A stretch of DNA of 64,000 nt, taken from the NCBI GenBank assembly GCA_014529385.2, contig CM043953.1, forward strand, positions 113,067,549-113,131,548, given 5' to 3'. Under the pieces are notes generated by a model. The model saw only the letters and a list, made by a program, of their open reading frames with translations, ran no database searches and was not told the DNA's origin. The stretch comes from Adiantum capillus-veneris. Taxonomy: Eukaryota > Streptophyta > Polypodiopsida > Polypodiales > Pteridaceae. Positions 54,341 to 64,000 of the stretch are shown here, in pieces (position 1 is the stretch's first letter; the number at the start of each line of letters is the position of its first letter). The translations under genes were made by a program, and so were the position numbers.

Positions 54341-54640
54341 TAACAATATGAGCCCAGATCACACTTCCCTTGATTGACATCAACATTGATATTATCTATG
54401 GTGTTTTCTAGTTTATGATTTGTATGGGACGACGTGTGACCATGGTGTTTGGGTGCCACTTTTTTTGTATGATTGAAGACATGTTGCTGGTGTTGACTGT
54501 CCTTATCAATGGAGTCATGATTTCATATTTATTATGCTAGATAGAAGTTAGTTGAGAGCTTTGGATTTACCAAAGTAATATACCAGCACGTGTTTTTTTT
54601 AGTATGTAATTTCTTCTTCCCGTGAGCATTGGGCTACTGC

Positions 54641-55050
54641 ACGGAAGCAAGTATGGAATGGGGATTTTTTTTGTTTGAATTTTCACGCCATTATGCTGTC
54701 CAAATTTTGATTGCTTGTCAATATAATCATGCTTTTTTATCATGTTTGGAAACGTAGTCATGGTTTCATGTATACAAAGCTTAACGAATGTTAGGCAAGC
54801 TTTCACGGAAGCAAGTATGGAATGGGAACTTTTTTTGTTTGCATTTTCACGCCGTCATGCTGCCAAAATTTTGATTGCTTGTCAATATATTCATGCTTTT
54901 TTATCATGTTTGGGAACGTAATCATGGTTTCATGTATACAAAGCTTAAGAAAAGTTAGGCAAGCTTTCATGGAAGCAAGTATGGAATGGGAAATTTTTTG
55001 TTTCCATTTTCACGTCGTTATGCTGCTAAAATTTTAATAGCTTGTCAATA
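54641..55050. repeat. 164-bp tandem repeat, two and a half copies
   Basis: The unit starting a[c/t]ggaagcaagtatggaatg begins at 54641, 54805 and 54969, giving a constant period of 164 bp. It contains ttttcacgccgtcatgctgc and tcatgcttttttatcatgtt. Copies differ at roughly one base in ten or fewer. Confidence 0.93.
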
Positions 55051-55069
55051 TTTCTTTAAACTGTCAGTC

Positions 55070-55270
55070 TAAGAATATATTTATTTATTTATTTATTTAT
55101 TTATATTTATAATTATTTATTTATTTATATGTGTGTGTTTATGTACATTAGTAGTTCTTCAACTCGATAAAGTGTTTTTAAGTACTCGTTTATATAATAT
55201 ATATATTTATTTATATGTGTGTTTATGTACGCAAGCAGTTCTTCAACTCAGTAAAGTGTTTTTAATTACT
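55070..55270. repeat. (ATTT)n and a duplicated segment
   Basis: A TTTA-type microsatellite at 55078-55135 leads into two copies of a block with gtgtttatgtac and agttcttcaactc (about 55130-55180 and 55215-55265). Confidence 0.8.
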
Positions 55271-55723
55271 TTTTTATCTGCAAGAGTCTATGTGTGTATC
55301 ATTACTTTGAGGTCCCTTCCCAAACTCAAGGAAAAACACGTGCAAGTACAACCATCAACATTTTTTAGATTCCTACTTTCAAATTGGCTTATTAGGCATT
55401 CATCCTCACATGTGGTGTGGTGTCTCACACATTATCTGGAATTCATAAAATACAAAGCAATGAATAACACAAAGTTGTGCACATGATCTCACGTCCCCCT
55501 ATATATAAAAGCGTACTCAACATTAGTCATATCAATCATTACAATTCAAAGAACACCATCATATAATTAAAATCAGTTGTGTACAATATTAGGTAGGGCA
55601 TCAAACTTGCAAACACACACACACACACACAATACAACTTGCATCAAACTGGTATAATTTATTGTGTGCTAGTGCATAATTGTTTAAATATATTAATAAG
55701 TGCATAGTTATTTAAATCTCGCC

Positions 55724-55990
55724 TCAATCTTCCACCACATAAGAGCCAGAGATGTCCACCAGGTTGATTGTGCGTTTGCAGACAAGCAAATAGTCAAGCT
55801 CCGCCTGCAAAGCGGCCCTCCGAGTGCTGTCAATGTAGCCTCGTATCTCCCACTTGGCTAGATCACTTTTCATTGTCTCATAGCCTTCATTGAGTTCATG
55901 GTTTCCAGTGTTGCGAGCGCGGTTAGGGAGGTTGAACATCCGGATAGCCTTATTTGTGTCACGCTCCCTCTACATGAACATCTTCTTTTC
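55724..55990 (-). CDS. Short open frame of unknown function, possibly the last exon of a gene
   Basis: On the minus strand the frame reads RERDTNKAIRMFNLPNRARN, then YETMKSDLAKWEIRGYIDST and RRAALQAELDYLLVCKRTIN, ending YVVED. It looks like a real helical, charged protein end, not low-complexity DNA. Only this fragment (71 residues from its first Met) is visible. A stop lies upstream at about 55975. It converges on the decayed gene at 50581-54340. Not recognised. Confidence 0.3.
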
Positions 55991-56198
55991 TTCAAGGGGT
56001 GCATTGGGGGGGAGTTTGTGAAGTATATGAACAAGGTAACTCTAAATTTGGGATGGATAATCACACTAAAATACTCATATTATAACTCAAAATTCCATAA
56101 TTTGAACCAGCTTGAGAACCTTCTTGCCCAAACTTGAGCCGGTCATTTTTCATTTTGAACAAGCTTTGGATAAAGCGAACCTATCTTTTCTCAAGCCC

Positions 56199-56234
<36 letters not shown>

Positions 56235-57269
56235 GTCGGTACTCTCATACCCCTATCTTATCTCTATTTCACAAGTATGTTTTTCTCGCTCCTTCCCTCG
56301 GTACTTATTTCACCTACCTCAACACCACCTTAGAGAGCGTACATATGAGAGAAATTCATGCTTATATAAACTCAAAAAAGCATCACCTTTAGCCAAAAAA
56401 CACGAATTGATAAACTCACAAATAAAATTAATCCCTTCCCGAAAAAACCTGTAGACTTTCATCTATCCCTTATTTGATCTTGGTTGGGTGGACAAGCCAA
56501 GCAATCGGTTATTGATCAAATTTATTTTAACATCTTTCATAAGCTAATCTTGATATTCTAAGGAGCCCAAATTGGATGATCCTCACACGTATCTCACTAC
56601 TTATGCCAATTACAAAGGTATCAAAATCATTATTGGGTTCTCAAGCCATGTATTGAAAATGAGGATTCTCTCTCACTAAAAAAAACATGACTCTTTAACT
56701 ACCCCAACTAATAACTCTTGCACATCTTTTCTGACACCTAGTACTTCCTCTAGCTTTAATAGAGGAAAGTCTTGCAGCTTTACTACATGAAGAGGCAGAT
56801 ATACTCCCATTCCGCACCTCCTTGACTTATGATCATCTATACTCTGTAGGTATTTTCTGGCTCATGTGGAAGGATGCATCTTGCAAAAAGACCTCTACCT
56901 CGCAGGGTGAAAGCATGTATTGGTGTTACCGCTATTCAACTTTTTTAAGGTTGGCTTAGCAAAACATAGGACAGGTAGATTTCTTGCAAACTTATCACAA
57001 TTTTGCAGACATTGCAATTTTGAATTCTCCTTGTCAAAAGCTTTCCAATGATAGGCAAGAAATCTTATCAAATTTTGCGTACATTGAAATTTTGTTGGTA
57101 TGTTCATACGGGACAGATGAAATTGGGATCCTTAAGTTTCTATCAAAGTAGTGTCCAAGACACCACTTTTTGGACCACCAATACATGCTTTAGCCCCACC
57201 TAAATCTATCTATATACACCGCTTGTATCAAAATGAGATTTTAGATTAGTTTCCACCCAAATCAATCTC
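55991..57269. other. No supported gene
   Basis: AT-rich DNA with a (TC)n run at 56205-56231. Short open frames here have no recognisable motif. Confidence 0.6.
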
Positions 57270-58540
57270 AGTGTTTTGACTTATTTTTTGGCAACCCTAA
57301 ATTGTTGGATGAAGCCCCAATTGGTTGGACATACCATCAGCCTATTAAAAGTTTGGTTTACTACAATGATTTTTTACGTCACAATATTATCCTTGATTGT
57401 GCTTGTAATAAATATAGCACCTTTTACAAGGATTTTGGGATTTAGGAAAACATGTCTGCACTTGTGATCTTAATGTGATTGAAGACGCCAGGATCCAAAA
57501 AATATTGGAAAAAGGATTGAATCACATCCATAGTTTTCCCAAAAACCCACCCATACCTTTCTCTATCAGCTTTACTTAGATGCTTAACTAACCTTTTCAG
57601 CTATCTCCAACAAGAGAAGATAGTCCTACTGTACTTAGTCAAACCAGTTCAACAATGTTTCGTTCAAAAGATTTCTCGCCTACTACTAAACAATTGGCTA
57701 TCTAAAAATAGTACTTGGATCACATCAGATCTCGATCTAAAATTTCAAAAGCTTGCACACAAAGAGTCTATTCAAATTTTCTCAGGATACATTGTAACCC
57801 CTTTTGGCTTGTTAAAAGCTTTACTGAGGTCACGCTCAGCCTCCCCAGTCAAATATTCCATCGCTTTTTTGTAGACATTAATCGCTGTTACGAGAATATA
57901 CCCTTGAATGGGGATATAGGGTTGAAGAATATTCTTAGGAAAATGACTAAGATTGCATTTAGACATGATAGGTTAAAAAATCTTTTGTACTTTCCCCTCA
58001 GTAATAAGCCTAGATGGATTAAAAAATCCAACTCATCTCACTCCTCCCACTTTTATGAGAAAAAAACTGGTTGATAACATGAATTGGCTTCTGGAAAACT
58101 GTTGAGTTCACTTTGGTGGCTAGTGCTTTAACCAAACCTTAGGTATCCCTATGGGATTTTCCTGATCACCCCTTACATGTAATTTATATTTAGCTTTTTT
58201 GAATACAAATGGTTTCTTGAAACCATGGGAGATAAAAATAACTAGCATAAACACTCGGTATTTAAACATGCATACAGATACATGGACAATATCTTAAGAC
58301 TCAACAATAGATCTTTCCTTGATGAGATTATCCTTATTTATCCTGACTGCCTTAAAGTTGAACCAACCTACGGTGATGATTTTTATACAACCTCCAGGTT
58401 CTTTTCCACCTCTACACAATTCCTTATGTTACACAATCCCTACCGATTCATCTAGAAAAGAGATCAAATTAAAATCTTCTCCATCGATTTTTTCAAGAGT
58501 AAGAGTAACCGGCCACATAAAGAAGCTACTCCCTGAGTAG
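57270..58540 (+). pseudogene. Penelope-like reverse transcriptase remnant
   Basis: Pieces in order: FFGNPKLLDEAPIGWTYHQP (another frame, about 57285) and CACNKYSTFYKDFG. In frame 1 from 57451 there is HVCTCDLNVIEDARIQKILE, where HVxTGDL is expected. At 57865 comes FFVDINRCYENIPLNGD, in the place of the RT catalytic motif A. At 58273 comes YRYMDNILRLNNRSFLDEII, in the place of the YxDD box (here MDN), followed by YPDCLKVEPTYGDDF and later KRDQIKI. The CxC plus HVxTGDL plus RYxDD order is that of Penelope-like and related RTs, not of LTR or LINE elements. No GIY-YIG nuclease is seen. Stops and frameshifts make it dead. Confidence 0.55.
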
Positions 58541-60497
58541 GCCTAGTAGGCCCATGCACAATGGGAGTTTTGCCAACCCATTGTATATGGTGATTGGGAT
58601 AGTGTGGGTACCCACACATACACATATGCATTGACACAAGCTTGGAAAGGATTTTAAAACAAAAAACTATGTCCCCCCCCCCCCCCTCCTTCAGTGGCTA
58701 CCTTAACACTGGAGTGTATGTCCTCCTGGTGGAAGGGTGCCCTTATGAAGGGTGCAAGCAGAATTATTTTGGGTAAATAGATAGAATCGTGGGCAGTTAA
58801 AACCTCTTTTACTCTACTCATTCTATCAAGAAGGATTTAAGCCTTGATTGTGTTTGTTGTGTGTATGTGAAAGAGAGGAGTGTGTGACTGTTGCTTACTT
58901 ATAGAATGGAACTCATGGAGAAACCATCTCATGTTTGTGAGTTCTCTGTTTGGTTTTATCAAGTATATACTACACTTTGTCAGATTAGTTAAACTGCCTA
59001 TGACTTATTTCATCATATTCTCTTTTTGCTCTGAATCTATAATGTAGGCTCTGCATAATTTAAGGTTGTTTTGGTAGCTCACAAGCCCTATGATAGCACA
59101 CCTTCATCCTTTTTATTGATTGCGTTGCGTAGCAAGGCATTGGTTTTTTGATGGCCCTCATTTTGTGCAGACTTTTAAGCACTAATTATTTTACCCAGCA
59201 TATGGTATACTGTACAAGGAACTATACCGGTTTGGCTTGTGTTTTGAAACTTGAGGCTCGTTATTTCCCTTGTTGATTACTGACATCTAGTGAATTCATA
59301 TTGATAGCCAATATATTTTTGGATTACTTTGGGTCTTTTGCTTAGTTATCTTGATGCTCGTTGTTTTTGGTAAAGAGGTGGCTCGTGTTTTTGGGTACAA
59401 AAAGAGGGGATACCCCATATGGTGTCAGAAAAGGCAGTGGAAACTCTGTGCAATTTTTATGAGCTAAGAACATTATATACTCTACCCAAAAAGGCCCTAG
59501 TTGCATTGAAATGTTTTCTATCTAGTTGTTTACTAACATTGTTGCTATCGTGGTTAGGCTTCACATTCAACAATTGAGGTTTTTTTACCGTGTACTAAGG
59601 GTTGTTTTTTTTATAGAACAGATAGAAAAGAACGGGATTTGAGGCCCATGGGGTTTGTTTTTTGAAATACCTAGTGGCTATTTCTTGGTTCTAAATGAGA
59701 TGGATATTGCATTTTTTTTTTCATAGATTCATAGCGAGTCTTATTACATAATTTTTTCAAGAAAGGAGGTAAGAATGAAGTCACAATCATTTGATTGATA
59801 TTGATAAATTCTTGGGCTATTTTTTGAAGGATCATACAATAGGATAGAAATGATAATTTGGCCATAATTTTGGGATTAATTCACTTGGATCAGAAGGGGT
59901 GGTGTCCTTTCACCGATCAGAATGATATGTATGTTAATATGTGTGGGGCGCATGTCTTACCTCACCATCCTATCTTATTGCAGTATTAGCGAGAACCACA
60001 ATTAATTTGTCAAACCATGGGACGAAGCTGACTCGACTAGTGCATAGAGGCTACAAGAGGTTGTCAATATCTTGGAAAACAACTAACAACTCGCATCTAA
60101 CTCAAGCTACACTCAAGTGACTGAAATCACCAAAAGCCAATCGCTCATCAGCAAGCAAATCACATTTGTTACAGCATCAGATGACATCCAAACGTAACAA
60201 AACTTCTAGGACAAGTTTATAAGACCTAAGAACACATGGCTATGGCCTCAAACCCCACTTTAGGTCAAGTTCCAAATCACGATTATTAACAGCAGTGGAT
60301 TTTTGACCTAGTCGTTTTCGACCCAGAATGCATCTAAATGCTTAGCAATGATGCCCCAATACCCCGCCTATCCTTAATTTTTTATTTGAACATGTAAATT
60401 CCTAGTTATGATGGCATTAGGCGGTGGATTGGCGATGCCAAAAGCTACGAAATACTGTGAATGGCTTACGTCAATGCATAGAGCTCTTACCTGCGGT
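58541..60497. other. No supported gene
   Basis: Contains a poly-C run at 58673-58687 and otherwise unique-looking AT-rich DNA. I see no ORF, repeat pair or RNA gene that I could support. Confidence 0.6.
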
Positions 60498-60949
60498 TGC
60501 AATGCAACAAACACAATTGCAATGTGACAACCAGAGAGCGAGTAGGAAGAGCGAGAAGGAGAGAAGTGAGCGTCGTTAGCTCACGCTGTGTTTCTATTAT
60601 CCAAAAACTTGATAAAATCTTTACAAAGTTGTCTTTTATACCTTAGCCAAGTCTAAAATGTGTAATGTCCGGCGCCCCAGATCTTTGAGACTCCACACTT
60701 ATTGTATCTACAACCTAGGTACACTAAGTGACCTATTCTTTACATCTTGGAACTCTTATTGAGCCAGTAACATGTTACAATTATCACAATGGCTAAATAA
60801 ATCGGGAAATTACAATACATGGCCATTTTGGAAAAATGTGAAAAGTGTGTAACTCCAATTTTTACTGCTCTTCATATTCATCTTTGATGTGCATTCATAA
60901 GGCTTCGATCATTAGTAGGCCCTGTTAACTGGCGTCGGCTTAGTTAACA
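60498..60949 (-). repeat. Putative 3' LTR of element G3
   Basis: The right edge is the better supported. On the minus strand aataggaaaggcggaa (a PPT, 60950-60965) is followed by TGTTAACTAAGCCGAC. The left edge (tgcaatgcaac) is a guess. The block holds a TTTTTGGATAATA motif also present in the Copia-1 LTR. The partner LTR is outside the window. Confidence 0.35.
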
Positions 60950-60965
60950 TTCCGCCTTTCCTATT

Positions 60966-62219
60966 TAGTGCCCGTCCTTGGGCACTATTGAAAAGTGTCC
61001 CTGGAGGCTAGGGAAGGTTTTTGATTGATTGTTGATGGGCTGATTTCTTCATTGGTCGTTGGATTTGTTGATGAGGTTCAATTTGCTGCAGCATCTTCAT
61101 TGGTCCAAAGTTGTTTCACGTGAGAGATGATGTTGCATTTGTCCGTTGTAATAGAATAATGAGGAGGCTTTTGTTTATTTATGAAAAGTATGTACAAGGG
61201 AAGTAGAATGATGGGGTTCCAAATTAGGGTCTAATACCTGGATGACCAAAGGGAAAAAACCTAGTGGGAAAAAAATGCCTTTGGGATACGTGCATTATTG
61301 GAGTACTTATTAGCATGGGAAATCTTAATAAAGTACTGAAGGGATTATTTGCTGATAGATATGGAATTAAAAAGGCAGCAAATATGAGAGGGTAGCATGA
61401 TGGAACATTTGTTGCATGTTGTAGTCCACTCAAGGTGCATAGGTGGAAGCAAAAAAGAGTGTCTAATGCATATGTCCAATGGTGGGACATCCTATTTATG
61501 CATACACAAAAATGCATGGAAAACAATATGCTGTGCTAGAATGATTTTGAGGGGTAATTCAGAAATATAGTGTAGCTATAACATATGACATGGCTCTGCA
61601 ATCTGGCACCCCTTTAAGAATGGTTTTCATTGTCGAGGATATGTGCTCTCATCCTACTATGCACTATGCGTGAGTGTTGGACTCTACAACACTCCACCAA
61701 CTGTAAGTTAATAGACTTCGACTCTTATGCTCATCTCATCCAGCATGAGCGACATGACTTTAGATATGCTCAACTCTTCCAGCTTGAGTGTAAGCCTAAT
61801 AACTATGACTCTTAGCACCTCCTTAGCACAGAGTCTAATATGACTTGAAGCTTTGGGACTAATGCTTTGCTCATTTCATGGCTCAACAGCCCAACTCTGA
61901 CTATGCCAAAGAGTGTTTTTTGCACCCTGGCGACTTGACTTTTTACATTCTTGTGCTTACTACAAACATTTCTTTAGGTAAAAGTAAGCTTGAATCCTCA
62001 AAAAGAGGATTAGTGAAGGACCAAGTTGGCATTGAAGGTTTATTTTGGCATACCTGTTTCATCATCTTTGAATCTGCATTCACTTTGGTTGGGTTGTCCT
62101 TCTTTGACTATAAAGACTCCCTCATCTGTTTGATTCTCCAATTGGGCCTGTTGATAGGATTCTTTGATGTTGTTGTAGGCCTTTGTTCACTGTCGACATC
62201 TGGTTTTTTTCTAGGAGCA
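60966..62219 (-). other. G3 3' untranslated region
   Basis: About 1.25 kb between the putative PPT and the end of the WxPK module. No intact ORF on the minus strand. The corresponding region in G2 is about 2 kb and carries a small ORF that I do not find here. Confidence 0.4.
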
Positions 62220-63965
62220 TTGGAAGATTTAGGAATCCAAATCTCTTGATCACCTTGTATCTCCATTGTTGAGCTCTTGAGATCTCATGCAGGTCTGGTG
62301 TAGCTGCAGTTGGCTTGCGTTTGACGGGTAGCCAAATCTTTGTATATCCTTTGTAGAATCCTTGTCCAAGAGGATGATTCTTTGATATCCATATTTTTTA
62401 TGTATCCTCTTGAGAGTTGTGGTTGACTTTAGCAGCTTTTGATGTTGTTTTGTTGTATACCTGCTTCGTAGGTATCCTAGTATATTGTTGAGGTTGATAC
62501 CTAATGGGCCTTCTTTCTTGGGAGGGACTTGACGTTACTTCATATGCCCTTACCTGAGGTTTTGGTACCCATATATGTATGTTACCTCCATAGTGCTCCT
62601 GTTTCTTTAAGCTCCATTGTGATGCTATCCATCCCATGTGTTTGTCTTTCTGTGTTGATTTCCTGTCTTTAATCCAAACCGGATCATTGACTTTGACTAA
62701 AGTGCTCTGAACAAACACTTGCTTGACTTTCTTTTTCTTTCTTGAGTACTTTGGCTGATATATCTTTGCTTTTCTAGGTTTCTCCTTAGAGGTTTCAATT
62801 GGGTTAGCAACTGACTTGAAGTTTTGAAAGCCTTTCTTGATGGTCCATGAGGGTTCTTTGATGTAGAGGCATATGCTGTCACACCTTCTTTGCTAATTGG
62901 TGGAAGTTCCACTTTAACTTCACCTTTGTATGCAAGATTTTTCTTTGACTCTTGTGACTTTTGCAACTCTAAATCTAGCATTAATGGTACCTGTAAATGT
63001 TGTTGGCTACCTCTTAGAGAAGAAAGTAATAGCATTTTATCTTCTTTGTAGGACTTGTGTTGTTCTAACCACTAATGTCCAAGAATGACATCTGCAAGCA
63101 TTTCCTTGGAAGGCTTCACCTGAAACTTTACATGTTCTTCATAATTTTGGATGCTAAGGGTAGCAACCATTTCTTTTTTACTTGTATGAAAACCTTGCAT
63201 TGTTTTTCTATCATGTTTGCATGGAGTGATCTGAAGGATCCTTTGGATGTTCTCTGCAAACATATTGTATTTTGCTTCTTTATCCATTAGAGCATTGCAT
63301 CTGAAACTTGCTCCTTTTGTACTGTTGAGAACTATAGCTATTCTCATTGGACATTCCATTGAAGATCTTCGTCGTGCTCTTGCCATGGTCTCATCTTGAT
63401 CTAACTGTGTCTCTATGGAGGGTGGCTTGAGACTTTGTTTTCCAATCTGACTTACATCAGCTGATTTGACTGGCACTATCTGATTGATCTTTGGACTTCC
63501 TATTTCTTCGTGGTTGTTTGCAACCTCATTCTTATTAACTTCTGGCTCTGGTGGAATTCCTTGCTCAATAGCTATCGTGGTTGCTTTTTGTTCTATTTGA
63601 TCTGCATTTTCTATTGCCTGATTTTCTTTAAGCTCTTCTGAAGTTCTGATTGATGGAGATGAATCATCTTCAATAAGATTTGCTTTGGCATCAGTCTCCA
63701 TTTTGATTGTGCTTGAGGACTTTGTACTATCATCTACGGGTCACCAGTCTTGGTCTTTATTCTTTGCTGTCTCTGAAGACTGCATCTTGTTTGAATTATG
63801 TATCTCTGACATCTTCTGAGCCATTGGCATTCCCAAGATGATGCCGTCTGGCATATCTTTTGTTGTGATCACATAGAATTGAGCTATGATGATATGTGAA
63901 CTTACTTTAATGGTGTTGGAGACGATTCCCCAGCATTCTGCTCGTTGGTTTCCTGATATGCTCAC
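62220..63965 (-). pseudogene. G3 post-integrase module: degenerate protease-like domain and W-[VI]-P-K repeats
   Basis: On the minus strand, 63965-63741 has ITTKDMPDGIILGMPMAQKM, the C-terminal ILG-x-P strand of a retropepsin-like domain. 63701-63072 has an acidic linker, then a second such domain CNALMDKEAKYNMF ending in MLADVILGH. At that site G2 reads TLLDTGAKYNLLS, so the catalytic triad is lost here (DKE for DTG). 63035-62697 is basic. 62718-62398 and beyond carry PVWIKDRK, HIWVPKPQV (62571), KIWISKNHPLGQGFYKGY (about 62383), KIWLPVKRK and EIWIPKSSN (about 62235). The order matches G2 24071-25222. Frameshifts separate the parts. Confidence 0.6.
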
Positions 63966-64000
63966 AAATTCAGGAGCATCTTCCAGCTGTGGTTGGCCAC

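Noticed and set aside
54641-55050. CRISPR-like array
   Set aside because: The period is 164 bp with no short direct repeats and unique spacers, and the context is a plant genome, so it is an ordinary tandem repeat.
61878-62249. 123-residue plus-strand ORF with hydrophobic stretches, possible membrane protein
   Set aside because: It is antisense to the end of the G3 W-[VI]-P-K module (EIWIPKSSN on the minus strand) and has no supporting motif. The minus-strand reading explains the sequence better.

Overview
The window is a dense nest of transposable elements from a large-genome land plant. Plant-type Ty1/copia and Ty3/gypsy elements, with tRNA-iMet and tRNA-Asp type primer-binding sites, are inserted inside one another. 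No conserved single-copy plant gene, rRNA or tRNA is recognisable. A Penelope-like reverse transcriptase remnant and an unfamiliar DNA transposon make a non-seed plant or gymnosperm plausible, but the species cannot be fixed from sequence alone.

Layout. (1) Copia-1 lies on the minus strand. Its 5' LTR is at 29317-29538 and its pol end is near 79; the 3' LTR lies beyond base 1. It was split twice by gypsy elements on the plus strand. G1 (1016-10196) sits inside its reverse transcriptase and G2 (12860-27894, perfect TSD acatg) sits inside its gag. G1 has two RNase H domains (Tat-like layout), extra ORFs upstream of gag and nearly identical LTRs. G2 has a very large gag-protease ORF with four zinc knuckles, a separate pol, and after integrase an unusual second protease-like domain followed by W-[VI]-P-K repeats. 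(2) Copia-1 itself sits in an older minus-strand retroelement (E0), visible at 29539-30830 and 40389-41513. (3) E0 is also split by a TIR-flanked DNA element at 30831-40388. This element carries a decayed DDE-like transposase gene and a histone H3-like gene whose tail starts MARTKQTA, both on the plus strand. It also has two spliced genes of unknown function on the minus strand. The two gene sets meet at a large double palindrome (35531-36348). (4) Copia-2 (41514-48673, minus strand, perfect TSD gcttt) is a second copia element, older by LTR divergence, also inserted in E0. (5) 48674-64000 holds AT-rich and microsatellite DNA, a decayed multi-exon gene of uncertain function (50581-54340), a 164-bp tandem repeat, a Penelope-like RT remnant (57270-58540), and the 3' end of a further minus-strand gypsy element (G3). 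G3 carries a relative of the G2 post-integrase protease/WVPK module.

Most coding regions are broken. At least six premature stops can be read as C-to-T changes in CAG, CGA or CAA codons, as expected for decay of methylated DNA. The strongest candidates for new biology are the TIR element with its H3-like cargo and the protease/W-[VI]-P-K module shared by two gypsy elements.
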